Shown here piece by piece: positions 1 to 8,633 of a DNA stretch of 64,000 nucleotides. The position numbers and the translations under genes are program-made. How positions within the stretch are numbered: the stretch's first letter is position 1; each line of letters starts with the position of its first letter. The notes under the pieces were generated by a model. That model made no database searches, was not told the DNA's origin, and worked only from the letters and a program-made list of their open reading frames with translations. The stretch is from the NCBI GenBank assembly GCA_963848415.1, contig CAWKDN010000002.1:248001-312000 (forward strand), in the 5' to 3' direction. This stretch comes from CAVQBC01 sp963848415 (GTDB lineage: Bacteria; Actinomycetota; Thermoleophilia; Solirubrobacterales; Solirubrobacteraceae).

Positions 1-290
1 TGCGGCCGGTCACGGTGCGTTGCCGTGGCGGCGCCGGTTCGTGCCGGGCGAGGGTCAGCCTGGCCGGCGGGGCGAGCGAGAAGCGGGTGGTCATCCGGTT
101 GAGCGACAGCGACCTGCGGCTGGTCTCGGTGCGCCCCAACCGCCGCTCGTTGCGCGGTGCCTACGGGCTCTTCGGCCAGCAGCTGCGCGCCGGTGGCACG
201 GAGTACACGTTCGGGCTCAACGCCGTCCAGTCGATCCCCCGCGGCGCCCATCTCACCTTGACCTTCTCGCGACCCGGAGGAAGACGATGA
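1..290 (+). CDS. 3' end of an unidentified protein (start lies outside the window)
   Basis: An open frame runs from base 3 to a TGA at 288-290, so only the last 95 or so residues are visible. The tail is rich in Arg, Gly and Leu and looks beta-stranded (RLVSVRPNRRSLRGAYGL, then IPRGAHLTLTF). I see no catalytic motif. It resembles in style the C-terminal tails of secreted proteins of Thermoleophilia, which is recollection rather than proof. The stop codon overlaps the next start as ATGA (287-290), so this gene and the serine hydrolase are probably cotranscribed and translationally coupled. Confidence 0.55.
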   Translation, partial: RPVTVRCRGGAGSCRARVSLAGGASEKRVVIRLSDSDLRLVSVRPNRRSLRGAYGLFGQQLRAGGTEYTFGLNAVQSIPRGAHLTLTFSRPGGRR

Positions 291-1436
291 AGCCGATCGT
301 GGCGACCCTGGTGGTCCTGTGCGCGGTCCTGTCAGCGCCCGCGACGGCCGTCGCGGCCGACGTTCCCGACCGCAGGGACGTGCAGCGGGCCCTCGACGAG
401 ATGGTGGCGGGCGGCGCGCCCGGCACCGTCGCGGTGATCCAGGGTCCTAAGGGCCGGGAGGTCTACCGGGCCGGCCTGGCGGACGTCAGAACCGAGCGGC
501 AGCTGACGGCCGGCGATCACTTCCGGGCCGGCAGCGTGAACAAGACGTTCACCGCGACGGTCGTCCTCCAGCTGGTGGCGGAGCGCAAGCTTCGGCTCGA
601 GGACACGGTGCAGCAGTGGCTGCCGGGACTGCTCCCCGACGGCGACCAGATCCTCGTCCGGCAACTGCTCAGTCACAGCAGCGGGCTGGCGGACTACTGC
701 GAGGTGCAGAACGAGGTGTGTGTGCCGCCCGTGGCGCTGATGGGTCGTCGCTGGGATCCGCGAGAGCTCGTGGCGATCGGAGCCGAAGCCCCGCGGACGT
801 TCGCTCCGGGCCAAGGGTGGAACTACAGCAACACCGGGTTCGTGCTGCTCGGCCTGATCGTCGAACGGGTCACCGGGAAGACGTTCGAGGCCGAGCTCGA
901 GCGACGGATCATCAGGCCGCTCCGACTCCGGGATACGTCGATGCCGAGTGAGACGAGCCTCCCGAGGCCGTTCGGCCACGGCTACGACGTGATGGCGGCG
1001 GGCAGCTGGCCGGCGGACGTGACCGCCACCAGCCCGTCGATCGCCTGGAGCGCCGGGGGCATCGTCTCCACGCCGGACGACCTCATGCGGTTCATGCGGG
1101 CCCTGCAGGCCGGACGCCTGCTTGCCCGCGCCGCTCCTGACCGAGATGCGCCGGCCGACTCCGTACTCGATCGACGGCCCCACCGCGCTGGGCTTCGGGC
1201 CCTACGGGCTCGGCCTGTTCCACTTCACCTGGTCCAAGGGGTGCGGGATGTGGGGCCATGGCGGTGACATCCCCGGCTTCCACACGTTCGTCGGATCCAC
1301 CGCCAACGGCCGGCGCGGGGCGGCGATGTACGTCACCGCCGACGGGCTGAGCGCCCCGGGCGCGATCGCGAACCTGAAGGCAGAGCGGCTGCTGGCGTGC
1401 CGGGCGCGCTTCGGGCGGATCGGCTCCGGGCGATGA
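287..1436 (+). CDS. Secreted serine hydrolase, beta-lactamase/DD-peptidase family (one frameshift)
   Basis: The product is a penicillin-binding-protein-like serine hydrolase (beta-lactamase class C / D-Ala-D-Ala carboxypeptidase family), probably exported. The start ATG at 287 has GGAGG at 276-280. A signal peptide (KPIVATLVVLCAVLSAPATA) is followed by the SxxK nucleophile motif in GSVNKTF, the YxN motif in NYSNTGF and, after a frame change, the HGG motif in GHGGDIPG. The frame changes by one inserted base at about 1115-1130: the first frame degenerates after ALQAGRLL, and the second continues with APLLTEMRRPTPYS. Correcting one base gives 382 residues, almost the same as the intact convergent paralog (381). 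A consensus error or a very recent mutation is therefore more likely than decay. The substrate is unknown; such proteins can act on peptidoglycan peptides or esters. Confidence 0.8.
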
Positions 1437-1467
1437 CCTCGCCGGCTCGCTCTGACCGGAGGCGAAC

Positions 1468-2613
1468 CTAGTCGGCGAGCGCGGCGCAGGACGCCCGCGC
1501 GAAGGCCCGGCGCAGCGCGCTGAACGCCGGGCCGGCGAACGACTCCTGGTTGAGCTGGGTGTTGGCCGACACCGTCGCGGAGCGGCGGCCGTCCGAGCTG
1601 GCCGCGGCGAACTGCGTGTAGCCGGGGAAGTTGCCGGTGTGGCCGTAGACCGTCCCGCAGTTCAGGCGGTAGCGGAAGAGGGCCAGGCCGGCGGAGTTCG
1701 CTCCGGGCCCGATCGGCTCAGAGCCGCCGGGCACCCAGTCGCGCTGCGCTGTGCGCAACCGGCTTCCGAACAGCCGCCCGCTGACGTAGCCACGCACGAA
1801 GCGCGCGAGCTCGGTCGGCGTCGACTGCATGCCTCCCGAGGCCCAGACGCCCGACATCGAGATCGCCTCGCTCACGTCCTCGGGCGGATCCGTCGGGTCG
1901 AGCGCGTAGCCGTGGGCGAACGGCCGCGGCAGCTCTGCGCCGCCGGGCAGGCTGGTCTGCGTGAGACCCAGCGGCGAGTACACCTGCGTGCCCAGCAGGC
2001 GCTCGTAGGACTGCCCGGTGGCGGCCTCTGCCATCAGCGCGACCACCACGTTGTCGGTGTTCGAGTACGCGTAGTCCGAGTCCGGCGCGAACACCAAGGG
2101 CTCGTCGGCGACGAACGCGATCAACTCCGGCCGCGTGAAGGTGCGAAGCAGGTCGGCGCCCAAGGCGGCTTGGAACCCCGGGCTCGCCGTGTAGTCGGGC
2201 AGGCCGCTCGTGTGATGGAGGGCCTGGCGCAGCGTGACCGCAGACCAGGCGGCCGGCAAGGCCGGCAGGCGCTCGCCGATCGTATCGTCGAGCTCGAGCC
2301 GCCCGCGACGCACGAGCGAGAGCGCGACGGCGCCGCTGAAGGCCTTCGAGGTGCTGGCCAGGCGCATGTGCAGCGACGGGCTCCACGGCCGATCCGTCCG
2401 CACGTTCGCCACGCCGGCCCGATGCACGACCGACCGACCGTCGCGCCGCACGATCGAGATCACGCCCGGAGGCCCACCCGGCGCCCGCACCACCCGGTCG
2501 AGCGCCCGCTCCAACGCCCGGTCGGCTTGCCGCGCCGGCGCTGCTCCGACGGGCGGGACGAGGAGCACGAACAGCCCGCCCACGACAAGGGCGGTCCCGA
2601 TGAGCCTTGGCAT
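1468..2613 (-). CDS. Secreted serine hydrolase, beta-lactamase/DD-peptidase family
   Basis: Intact 381-residue paralog of the gene at 287-1436, in convergent orientation with only 31 bases between the stops. It has an N-terminal signal peptide (LIGTALVVGGLFVLLVPPVGA), the SxxK motif in ASTSKAF, the YxN motif in YAYSNTD, and the third motif as HTG in YGHTGNFPGY. The two proteins share order and spacing of motifs and phrases such as LPRPFAHGY and WSAGG/WASGG, which indicates gene duplication. It is expected to act outside the membrane. Esterase, peptidase and transpeptidase activities cannot be told apart from sequence. Confidence 0.85.
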   Translation of the reverse strand: MPRLIGTALVVGGLFVLLVPPVGAAPARQADRALERALDRVVRAPGGPPGVISIVRRDGRSVVHRAGVANVRTDRPWSPSLHMRLASTSKAFSGAVALSLVRRGRLELDDTIGERLPALPAAWSAVTLRQALHHTSGLPDYTASPGFQAALGADLLRTFTRPELIAFVADEPLVFAPDSDYAYSNTDNVVVALMAEAATGQSYERLLGTQVYSPLGLTQTSLPGGAELPRPFAHGYALDPTDPPEDVSEAISMSGVWASGGMQSTPTELARFVRGYVSGRLFGSRLRTAQRDWVPGGSEPIGPGANSAGLALFRYRLNCGTVYGHTGNFPGYTQFAAASSDGRRSATVSANTQLNQESFAGPAFSALRRAFARASCAALAD

Positions 2614-2755
2614 GACGGCGACCCTACCGCCTGCGTGCCGCTGGGGGGATTCCGTCGCTCGGCGCGTCGCCCCGCGTGGTGGGCCACGCCTTCACGCGCC
2701 GGCGAGCTTGCCACGGTGGCGCCACAGTGGTAGACACGCTGGTCGTGGGGGGTCG

Positions 2756-4705
2756 ATGACCGGCACTGCGATGCTCGCGCGGCGGAACGCCTGGATGGAC
2801 CCACGGCGAGCCGCACTGCTGCTCGGCGTCGCCCTGGTGTGCGTGGGACTCTCCGCGCCGGCGGACGCGCGCGCGAGCGCCGCCAAACCGACGGTGCTCG
2901 CGGTGTACGGACTGGCCGACGACGACACGCCGATCGCCGAAGCGACGGTGAGGGTGTTCGCGGGCGGGCCGGCGGCTCGCGGCCGTGCGGGTGCTGCCCG
3001 GTCGCGTCGGGCGCTGGCCCAGGCGAACGGGCGGCGCGCCGATCGCACGTACGGCTCGGGCGCGACGCTGCTGGCGTTCCGGCGGCTCCCGCGCGAGTTC
3101 GTCGTCGAGGTGACTGGCGGCCGAGCCGACGGGCTCAGCGTGCCGGGCACGCTGAGGGCAGACGTGCGCAACTACCGGTCCGGCAAGGTCGTCTACGTCA
3201 CTCCGGTGACCACGATGATGGCGGCCTACCGGGCCGGCGTCGGGCGGGGATCGCGCACGATGAGCCAAGCGGGTGCCCGCCGCCGGACCTACCGCGAGTT
3301 GCGCATCCCGCGCTGGATGGGCCACGCCGACCTGTCCTACAGCGACCGCCAGTTCAACGGCGACACCTTCCTCGCCGCAGCGCGCCGCGCCGGCGGTATC
3401 GACGCGCTCATCCGCCGGCTCCTCGACGACGACCGTGCCGGCCGCCGGTTCGGCACAGCCCGGCCCACGGGTCGCGCGGCGCAGGGGATAGGCGACACGG
3501 TGGCCCAAGGCGCGGCCGGGCTGGCCCTCAACCTGCTGTTCACCCAGGCGGCCCTCATCGCCGGGGAGGTGGCGCAGCGCAACGATCTGCAGGTACCGGG
3601 CTGGCTGCTCGGGCTCTTCGGCCTCGGCGGCGGGCTCGGAGACGAGCAGATCGCGGAGACCAGGCGGCTCGTCGAAGCCTTGGGCAAGCAGGTCACCCAG
3701 CTCCAGGGCGACGTGGCGCAGGCCGGGTTCAGCAACCTCGTGCACCAGACCGATCGCACGATCGGACAGATCGACTACGCCTACAGCCAGCTGGCGCTGC
3801 TGGCCAACATGCCCGCGAACGACCCCACCAAGCCCGCGTTCGCCCGGACCATCGTCAACTACATCGGGACGAACCTGCAAGACGCGCCCGACATCCTCAA
3901 CCGCAACCTCGGCGCGCAGATCCCGCTGGCCGACAACCTGATCAAGTCAGCCTCCCGCACGGTCGGACAACGCAAGTTCTACAACCGCAAGAGCGCCGCT
4001 GAGGTCAGAGGCATCTTCGACTACTTCGCCGCCTACCAGGTGCAGCTGGCGATGCTCCTGCAGGAGTTCTTCCACGCCAAGCCGGACGTCTACAGCCCCA
4101 CCAACGTCAGCGCCAACGTCGCCCGGATCCGCGCGAACCTGCTCTCCCAGGCCGACTCTCTGAAGCCGGACCCACCCGAGAACACCGTGATCGACACCAA
4201 GTCGCGCGAGATGTGGGTCACCGACCTGAGCAATCCTCAGCGGCGGCTGTCCGAGATCGCCGACATCTCGAACACCGGGAAGTTCGCCTGGCGTGTCGCC
4301 TTCAGCGAAGGCCGGTTCCGGCCTGTCGTCGGACCGACCGGCGTGGCCGGCGTGCCCTACGCCGACTGGGAGATGCCGACCGAGGACGCCTATGGGCGAC
4401 TGATCGACGGCTGGAGCGGCAGGTCACCCTCGCTGTGGCTGCAGAAGGAGGCCGGGTTCAGCGGACGGATCATCTCGGCCTTCGGCTACGAGAAGTGGAT
4501 CAACTACCCCTACGCCGTCACGTCCCAAGGCCTCTCGACCCTCCTCACCGTCAGGGCCTACGACCTCTACTACAACAAGCTGCAGTTGAAGTTCCTCGTC
4601 TGGGGGCCAGGCGTGAGCTGGCAGTCCCGGTTCGAGAGCGTGCAGGCGGGTCGGATGTTCAAGCGATCCCTCACGCCCGGCGAGAGCTACTGGTGGTCGA
4701 GCTGA
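2756..4705 (+). CDS. Large secreted protein of unknown function
   Basis: About 649 residues from the ATG at 2756; a later ATG at 2794 (MDPRR) is also possible and lies closer to the hydrophobic signal segment ALLLGVALVCVGLSAPADA. The first part after the signal contains LAVYGLADDDTPIAEATVRV, which looks like a carboxypeptidase-regulatory or Ig-like beta fold. The middle is rich in helices with coiled-coil character (ETRRLVEALGKQVTQLQGDV and following). The C-terminal 200 residues are rich in Trp, Tyr and Phe and end in SLTPGESYWWSS. I recognise no known family. The frame is clean throughout and coding bias is normal. It stands alone, divergent from the serine hydrolase at 1468-2613 and convergent with the nitronate monooxygenase. 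Confidence 0.75.
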   Translation: MTGTAMLARRNAWMDPRRAALLLGVALVCVGLSAPADARASAAKPTVLAVYGLADDDTPIAEATVRVFAGGPAARGRAGAARSRRALAQANGRRADRTYGSGATLLAFRRLPREFVVEVTGGRADGLSVPGTLRADVRNYRSGKVVYVTPVTTMMAAYRAGVGRGSRTMSQAGARRRTYRELRIPRWMGHADLSYSDRQFNGDTFLAAARRAGGIDALIRRLLDDDRAGRRFGTARPTGRAAQGIGDTVAQGAAGLALNLLFTQAALIAGEVAQRNDLQVPGWLLGLFGLGGGLGDEQIAETRRLVEALGKQVTQLQGDVAQAGFSNLVHQTDRTIGQIDYAYSQLALLANMPANDPTKPAFARTIVNYIGTNLQDAPDILNRNLGAQIPLADNLIKSASRTVGQRKFYNRKSAAEVRGIFDYFAAYQVQLAMLLQEFFHAKPDVYSPTNVSANVARIRANLLSQADSLKPDPPENTVIDTKSREMWVTDLSNPQRRLSEIADISNTGKFAWRVAFSEGRFRPVVGPTGVAGVPYADWEMPTEDAYGRLIDGWSGRSPSLWLQKEAGFSGRIISAFGYEKWINYPYAVTSQGLSTLLTVRAYDLYYNKLQLKFLVWGPGVSWQSRFESVQAGRMFKRSLTPGESYWWSS

Positions 4706-4724
4706 ACCCGCTCGAACATGGCGA

Positions 4725-5792
4725 TCATCGGAGACGCTCTCCGGCGGCGGCGAGCGCGGTTCGAGCGTCCTCGGCGAGCCGCGCGACGAGCTCAGCGGCG
4801 GAAACGGGTTCGGTGAGGTCGTGGGTCTGGCCGGCCCAGAGGTGGAAGCCGTTGGCGTCGCCGCGCTCCCGCGCCGCAGCGCGCAGGGGCGCAGTGAGGT
4901 GGTGGACCTCGGGGTAAGCGCTCGGGGCGCCTTCTGAGTGCTCGCGCTGGAAGCGGTTGATGATCCCGCGCGCGGTGCGGCCGGTGAAGGCCCGCGTCAA
5001 CGCAGTCTGCGCTCCCCTGGTGGCGATCGCGTCGCGATGCGCGGGAGCCGTCGCCGCTTCGTGGCACAGCATGAACGCTGTGCCGAGCTGCGCAGCCGTG
5101 GCGCCGCCCGCGAGGACTCCGGCGACCGCACGACCGGTCGCCAGACCACCGGTCGCCACGAGCGGCAGCGCGTCTCCGACGCGCGCGCGCACGAGTTGCA
5201 GGAGCGCGAGCAGACCGAACTCCCCGGGTGCCGCATCGTCGAAGCCACCACGGTGCCCGCCGGCTTCGACGCCCTGCACGATCACCGCGTCGGCGCCGGC
5301 TGCGTGGGCGGCTTGCGCCTCGTCTGGCGTTGTGGCTGTCACCCAGGCCGCTGCTCCCGCGTCGTGAAGGCGCTCTATGTCCGCGCGCGGGGGACACCCG
5401 AAGGTGAACGAGACCACCGGTACGCGCTCCGCGCAGAGCAGCGCCAGCTTGTCGCCGTAGTGGTCGTCGTCCCAGTTCGGCTCGCCGAGCGTCGTGTCGC
5501 TCCGTTCTGCCTCGCCTCTCAGCGACTCGGCGTAGGCGACGATCTCCGCGGCGCCGGCGCCGTGCCCCGGCGGCGCGAAGACGTTGATCCCGAACGGAAC
5601 GTCATCCGGCAGCAGCGACCGCAGCTTCCCGAGGTCCGCCCGTACTACGTCGAGAGGTCGGTATCCGGCGGCGAGGAAGCCCAGACCGCCGGCACTGGAA
5701 ACCGCCGCCGCGAGCTCCGGCGTTGAAGCACCCCCGGCCAGCGGAGCCTGAACGATCGGATGCGCGAGCTCATCGAGGGTGAACGGGGCCAT
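4725..5792 (-). CDS. Nitronate monooxygenase (2-nitropropane dioxygenase family)
   Basis: A 355-residue FMN TIM-barrel enzyme that oxidises alkyl nitronates (propionate-3-nitronate or similar) with O2, in the cytoplasm. Visible family marks are the N-terminus HPIVQAPLAGGASTPELAAA, GINVFAPP, the catalytic-His region VEAGGHRGG, and the FMN phosphate-binding region VATGGLATGRAVAGVLAGGA. The C-terminal IINRF is also typical. The open frame continues upstream to 6572, but those codons are antisense to the acetyltransferase gene; the ATG at 5792 starts exactly where family homology starts. A flavin-dependent enoyl reductase of the same fold is the main alternative. Confidence 0.85.
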   Translation of the reverse strand: MAPFTLDELAHPIVQAPLAGGASTPELAAAVSSAGGLGFLAAGYRPLDVVRADLGKLRSLLPDDVPFGINVFAPPGHGAGAAEIVAYAESLRGEAERSDTTLGEPNWDDDHYGDKLALLCAERVPVVSFTFGCPPRADIERLHDAGAAAWVTATTPDEAQAAHAAGADAVIVQGVEAGGHRGGFDDAAPGEFGLLALLQLVRARVGDALPLVATGGLATGRAVAGVLAGGATAAQLGTAFMLCHEAATAPAHRDAIATRGAQTALTRAFTGRTARGIINRFQREHSEGAPSAYPEVHHLTAPLRAAARERGDANGFHLWAGQTHDLTEPVSAAELVARLAEDARTALAAAGERLR

Positions 5793-5917
5793 CGCCTCAG
5801 TCTCCCGTATCGCGCGAGACGACCGACCTCCCCGAACTCCCGGGAGATCACCCGGTCGCGCCGCGCCGTGGACCCAGGCCGGTCCGCCGACCGGCTCGCC
5901 GTCGGAGAAACCCTCGT

Positions 5918-6475
5918 TCACCAGACGTCCCCGTCGCGCCAGTCGCAGGTCAGCTCGCGGCGGATGTCCAGGTCGACCGAGACGCGTAGCACGTACACGC
6001 CGCCGTCGTCGTCCTCGGTGCGGACGACGCCGCCGGGCGTGAGCGCGAACGTCGGGCCTTCCCAGCGCAGCCAGCCGCGCGCCGCGTAGAGCGGTATGGC
6101 CGCGTCGGTCGCGCCCAGCGCGCCGAGATCGTAGGCGCCGCGGATGATCCGCTCGGCCGCCGCCATCAGGGCGCCGGCCACGCCCCGGCGGCGCCGGTCG
6201 GCGCGCACGGCCATCGCTTCCACGTAGCCGGTGCGCAACGCCCGCCCGCCGTGCAGCAGCCGCCGCTGGACCACTGCCGCGTGGCCGATCAGCTCGTCGC
6301 CCTCCCAGGCGAGCGCGTGGATCCCGCCGAGCGCGTGCTCCCAGTCGTCGGCGGAGAAGTCGTCGCGGTCGAAGGCGCCGGCGACCAGCGCGTGGGCAAT
6401 TGCGAGCTCGGCCGGATCGAGGTCGGCGGTGTGCGCGGTCCGCAACTCGGTCACCGGGAGGATGATGGCGGTCAT
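5918..6475 (-). CDS. aac(2'): Aminoglycoside 2'-N-acetyltransferase-like GNAT protein
   Basis: A 185-residue GNAT acetyltransferase that uses acetyl-CoA. It matches the AAC(2')-I family along its length in my recollection of the mycobacterial AAC(2')-Ic: DWEHALGGIHALAWEG, the motif A region GYVEAMAVRADRRRRGVA, LYAARGWLRWEGPT, the acidic DDDGGVYVL, and the C-terminal CDWRDGDVW. Length also fits (181 residues in M. tuberculosis, from memory). The ATG at 6475 was chosen because homology begins just after it; the frame opens 24 codons further upstream into a non-homologous stretch. It is divergent from a TetR gene. Family members acetylate aminoglycosides and may have other cellular roles; resistance is not proven here. 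Confidence 0.88.
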   Translation of the reverse strand: MTAIILPVTELRTAHTADLDPAELAIAHALVAGAFDRDDFSADDWEHALGGIHALAWEGDELIGHAAVVQRRLLHGGRALRTGYVEAMAVRADRRRRGVAGALMAAAERIIRGAYDLGALGATDAAIPLYAARGWLRWEGPTFALTPGGVVRTEDDDGGVYVLRVSVDLDIRRELTCDWRDGDVW

Positions 6476-6552
6476 CGGGCTCGCGGCTCCGCGACGCCCT
6501 CCACCGGACTGCGGCGTCGCTTGAGTCGCTCCTGTTGCCGATCCCACGCGCC

Positions 6553-6578
6553 GTACACAGCTGTACGGTCACCGTACA
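6553..6578. promoter_or_regulatory. Palindromic operator of the TetR gene
   Basis: TGTACGGT at 6562-6569 and ACCGTACA at 6571-6578 are perfect inverted arms around one base. A second overlapping inverted pair is GTACA at 6553-6557 with TGTAC at 6562-6566. The site sits 9 bases before the TetR start codon and within the 112-base space shared with the divergent acetyltransferase gene. That position fits autorepression by the TetR protein, and possibly control of the acetyltransferase as well. Function is inferred from position and symmetry. Confidence 0.7.
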
Positions 6579-6587
6579 CTACGGCCG

Positions 6588-7163
6588 ATGGCACGCCACG
6601 CACCCAGGCAGCGCCTCACGCGCGAGGACTGGACCCGCGCCGCGCTGGACGCCCTCGCCGCCGGCGGCATCGCCGCCGTCACGATGGAGCGGCTGGCCAC
6701 GTCGCTGGGCGCCACGCGCGGCAGCTTCTACTGGCACTTCAAGGACCGCGACGAACTGCTCCGGGTTGCCCTCGAGCAGTGGGAGCGCGAGTACACGACC
6801 GAGCTGATCCCCGAGGCGGAGGCGATCGGCGACCCCCGAGAGCGCCTGAGCCTCGTGTTCCGCGAGGTCTACGAGCGCCCGGCGGACCCGATCGAGCTCG
6901 CGCTCGCCTGGAACGCCGACGATCCGCTCGTCGCGGCCACCGTCGCGCGCGTCACGAAGGCGCGGCTCGGCCTGCTGGAGCGGATCTTCACCGAGCTCGG
7001 CCTGTCGGCTGACGAGGCCGCCGACCGCGCCTGGCTCGCCTACGCGTTCTACGCCGGCCACCACCAGCTCGGCCGCATCGCCGACCTGCGCGATCGCCAG
7101 CCCGTCGCGCTCGATCGCCTCGCGCGGCTGCTCATCGCTCCCGCCACGGAGCCGAGCGCCTGA
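6588..7163 (+). CDS. TetR-family transcriptional regulator
   Basis: A 191-residue one-component repressor. The N-terminal helix-turn-helix spans about residues 10-55 (AALDALAAGGIAAVTMERLA, then LGATRGSFYWHFKDRDELL); the C-terminal all-helical domain should bind a ligand and dimerise. The ATG at 6588 directly follows the palindromic operator at 6553-6578, so autoregulation is likely. It is divergent from the AAC(2')-like gene, which makes that gene a candidate target. The small ABM-fold gene at 7244 follows after 80 bases and may be cotranscribed. Confidence 0.9.
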   Translation: MARHAPRQRLTREDWTRAALDALAAGGIAAVTMERLATSLGATRGSFYWHFKDRDELLRVALEQWEREYTTELIPEAEAIGDPRERLSLVFREVYERPADPIELALAWNADDPLVAATVARVTKARLGLLERIFTELGLSADEAADRAWLAYAFYAGHHQLGRIADLRDRQPVALDRLARLLIAPATEPSA

Positions 7164-7243
7164 CGACGCCCTTGCCCGGCGCCTCGCGACCCGAATAGTC
7201 TTGAGCGGTCAGAGAGCACAGAGCGACGAGAGGGGGCTTCCTC

Positions 7244-7540
7244 ATGGCCGTAGGGGTGATCATCGACCTTCCGGGCGTCTCGCTGGAGCAGTACGACGAG
7301 ATGATCCGGCGGATGGGCTACGAGCCGTGGGGGAGATGCGCGCCCGGCGGCTTGTTCCACTGGGTCGCGGAGACCGAGGACGGCATCCGCGGCGTCGAGG
7401 CGTGGGAGAGCCGCGAGGCCTTCGACCGCTTCGCCGCCGAGCAGATCGTGCCGGCCACCGAGGCCGTCGGCATGCAGGCGCCGCCGCAGATGACCTACTA
7501 CGAGATCCACAACACGCTGGCGGCGCCGCGGTCCTACTGA
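7244..7540 (+). CDS. Small ABM-like (dimeric alpha/beta barrel) protein
   Basis: A 98-residue protein preceded by a purine-rich site (GAGAGGGGG about 12 bases upstream). The sequence GVSLEQYDEMIRRMGYEP, then GLFHWVAETEDGIRGVEAWES, follows the pattern of small dimeric alpha/beta barrel proteins that bind hydrophobic ligands or have quinone-forming monooxygenase relatives. It shares WES, a following EA.D.F and a PP.M motif with the protein at 36941-37231, so both belong to one family. No catalytic residue can be assigned. Confidence 0.7.
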   Translation: MAVGVIIDLPGVSLEQYDEMIRRMGYEPWGRCAPGGLFHWVAETEDGIRGVEAWESREAFDRFAAEQIVPATEAVGMQAPPQMTYYEIHNTLAAPRSY

Positions 7541-7556
7541 GGACCGCGGGCGGGCG

Positions 7557-7586
7557 CTGCTCGGCGGCCCGCCGGCCGCCGAGCAG
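7557..7586. terminator. Bidirectional hairpin terminator between convergent genes
   Basis: A perfect 13-bp stem, CTGCTCGGCGGCC at 7557-7569 with GGCCGCCGAGCAG at 7574-7586, encloses a four-base loop. It lies between the stop at 7540 (+) and the stop at 7596 (-). There is no T-tract, which is common in high-GC actinobacteria. Confidence 0.7.
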
Positions 7587-7595
7587 TCGCTCGCG

Positions 7596-8633
7596 TCAGT
7601 CGCCCCAGCAGTTGCGCACGCCGAACTCGACGTTGCGCGAGCCGACGCCGTCCACCGGGCTGCCGGTGATCAGCTCGACGCCGGTGTTGAGGTAGCCGCT
7701 GGGCTGCTCGCCGCCGCGCGCGGCGTCCGCCAACGCCTCGACGCCCTCGCGGGCCATGTTCTCCGGGTACTGCTGGGAGGTGGCGTCGATGTCGCCGGGC
7801 CGGACGCCCTTCTTGATCGCGTCGCAGCCGCCGTCGACGGAGACCACGATCACGTCGTCCTTGGACTTGCCCGCCGCCTCGAGCGCGGCGATCGCGCCGA
7901 AGGCGGCCGGCTCGTTGACGGTGTAGACGACGTTGATGTCCGGGTTGTCCTGCAGCAAGCCCTCCATGCCGGCCCGCGCCTTGTCCTCGTTGCCCTCGGT
8001 GTCGACCGAGCCGACGATCTGCGGGTCGTTGTCGCGGACCCCGAAGCCCTGCAGGAAGCCGTCGTGGCGCAGCTCGCCGGAGGTGATGCCCGGCGCGAGG
8101 TCGAGCATGGCGATCTGCGGGTCGATCCCGTCGTCTTCGGCCTTCGCCCGCGCGTAGCGGCCGATCAGCTCACCCGCCTGGGCGTTGTTGGTCGCGAACA
8201 GGGCGTTGGTGGCCGACTCCGGCCGGGTCGGCGTGTCGACGGCGATCACGGTCACGCCCGCCGCCCGGGCCTTCACGATCGCCGGGACGATCGCCGTCGA
8301 GTCCGCGGGCGCGATCAGGATCCCCTTCGCCCCGCGCTCGGTCATGCTCTCGATCGCCGCAACCTGGCTGGCGTTGTCGACGTCGCTCTTGCCCGTGGCG
8401 GTCAGCAGCTCGACGTTGTCGTCGCTCGCCGTGTCTTCGGCGACGTCGCGCATGGTGACCCAGAACGAGTTGGTCTCCTGCTTGGTGATCAGCCCGGCGG
8501 TGACCCGCTCCTCGTCGTCACCGCCGCAGCCGGCGACCCCGGCGACGAGTACGGCGGCGCCTGCCAGGGCGAGCAGCGGCAGTGACAGGGACCGGCGGCG
8601 ACCGGTCATGGATCCCGCACCTCGGCGAGGCAT
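7596..8633 (-). CDS. Sugar-binding lipoprotein (periplasmic binding protein type 1 family)
   Basis: A 345-residue substrate-binding protein of the Peripla_BP_4 type (ribose/fructose/xylose class). It has a lipoprotein signal with lipobox VAGC (Cys about residue 36), then GLITKQETNSFWVTM, NASQVAAIESMTERGAKGIL, and DGGCDAIKKGVRPGDIDATS. The C-terminus FGVRNCWGD resembles fructose-type FrcB proteins. The start ATG (8633) shares a base with the TGA of the upstream permease (TGATG), which fixes this start and implies translational coupling; an in-frame ATG eight codons later is possible. No ABC permease or ATPase gene lies nearby, which is unusual for such a protein. Confidence 0.85.
   Translation of the reverse strand: MPRRGAGSMTGRRRSLSLPLLALAGAAVLVAGVAGCGGDDEERVTAGLITKQETNSFWVTMRDVAEDTASDDNVELLTATGKSDVDNASQVAAIESMTERGAKGILIAPADSTAIVPAIVKARAAGVTVIAVDTPTRPESATNALFATNNAQAGELIGRYARAKAEDDGIDPQIAMLDLAPGITSGELRHDGFLQGFGVRDNDPQIVGSVDTEGNEDKARAGMEGLLQDNPDINVVYTVNEPAAFGAIAALEAAGKSKDDVIVVSVDGGCDAIKKGVRPGDIDATSQQYPENMAREGVEALADAARGGEQPSGYLNTGVELITGSPVDGVGSRNVEFGVRNCWGD

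Noticed and set aside
332..1183. Long minus-strand open frame of 283 codons
   Set aside because: It is antisense to the serine hydrolase, has no RBS and no protein motif; such frames are expected in DNA with this G/C bias. The same applies to most long frames opposite real genes in the window.
4725..6572. 615-residue fused nitronate monooxygenase
   Set aside because: Codons upstream of 5792 are antisense to or out of frame with the acetyltransferase gene and show no homology; the normal-length enzyme begins at 5792.
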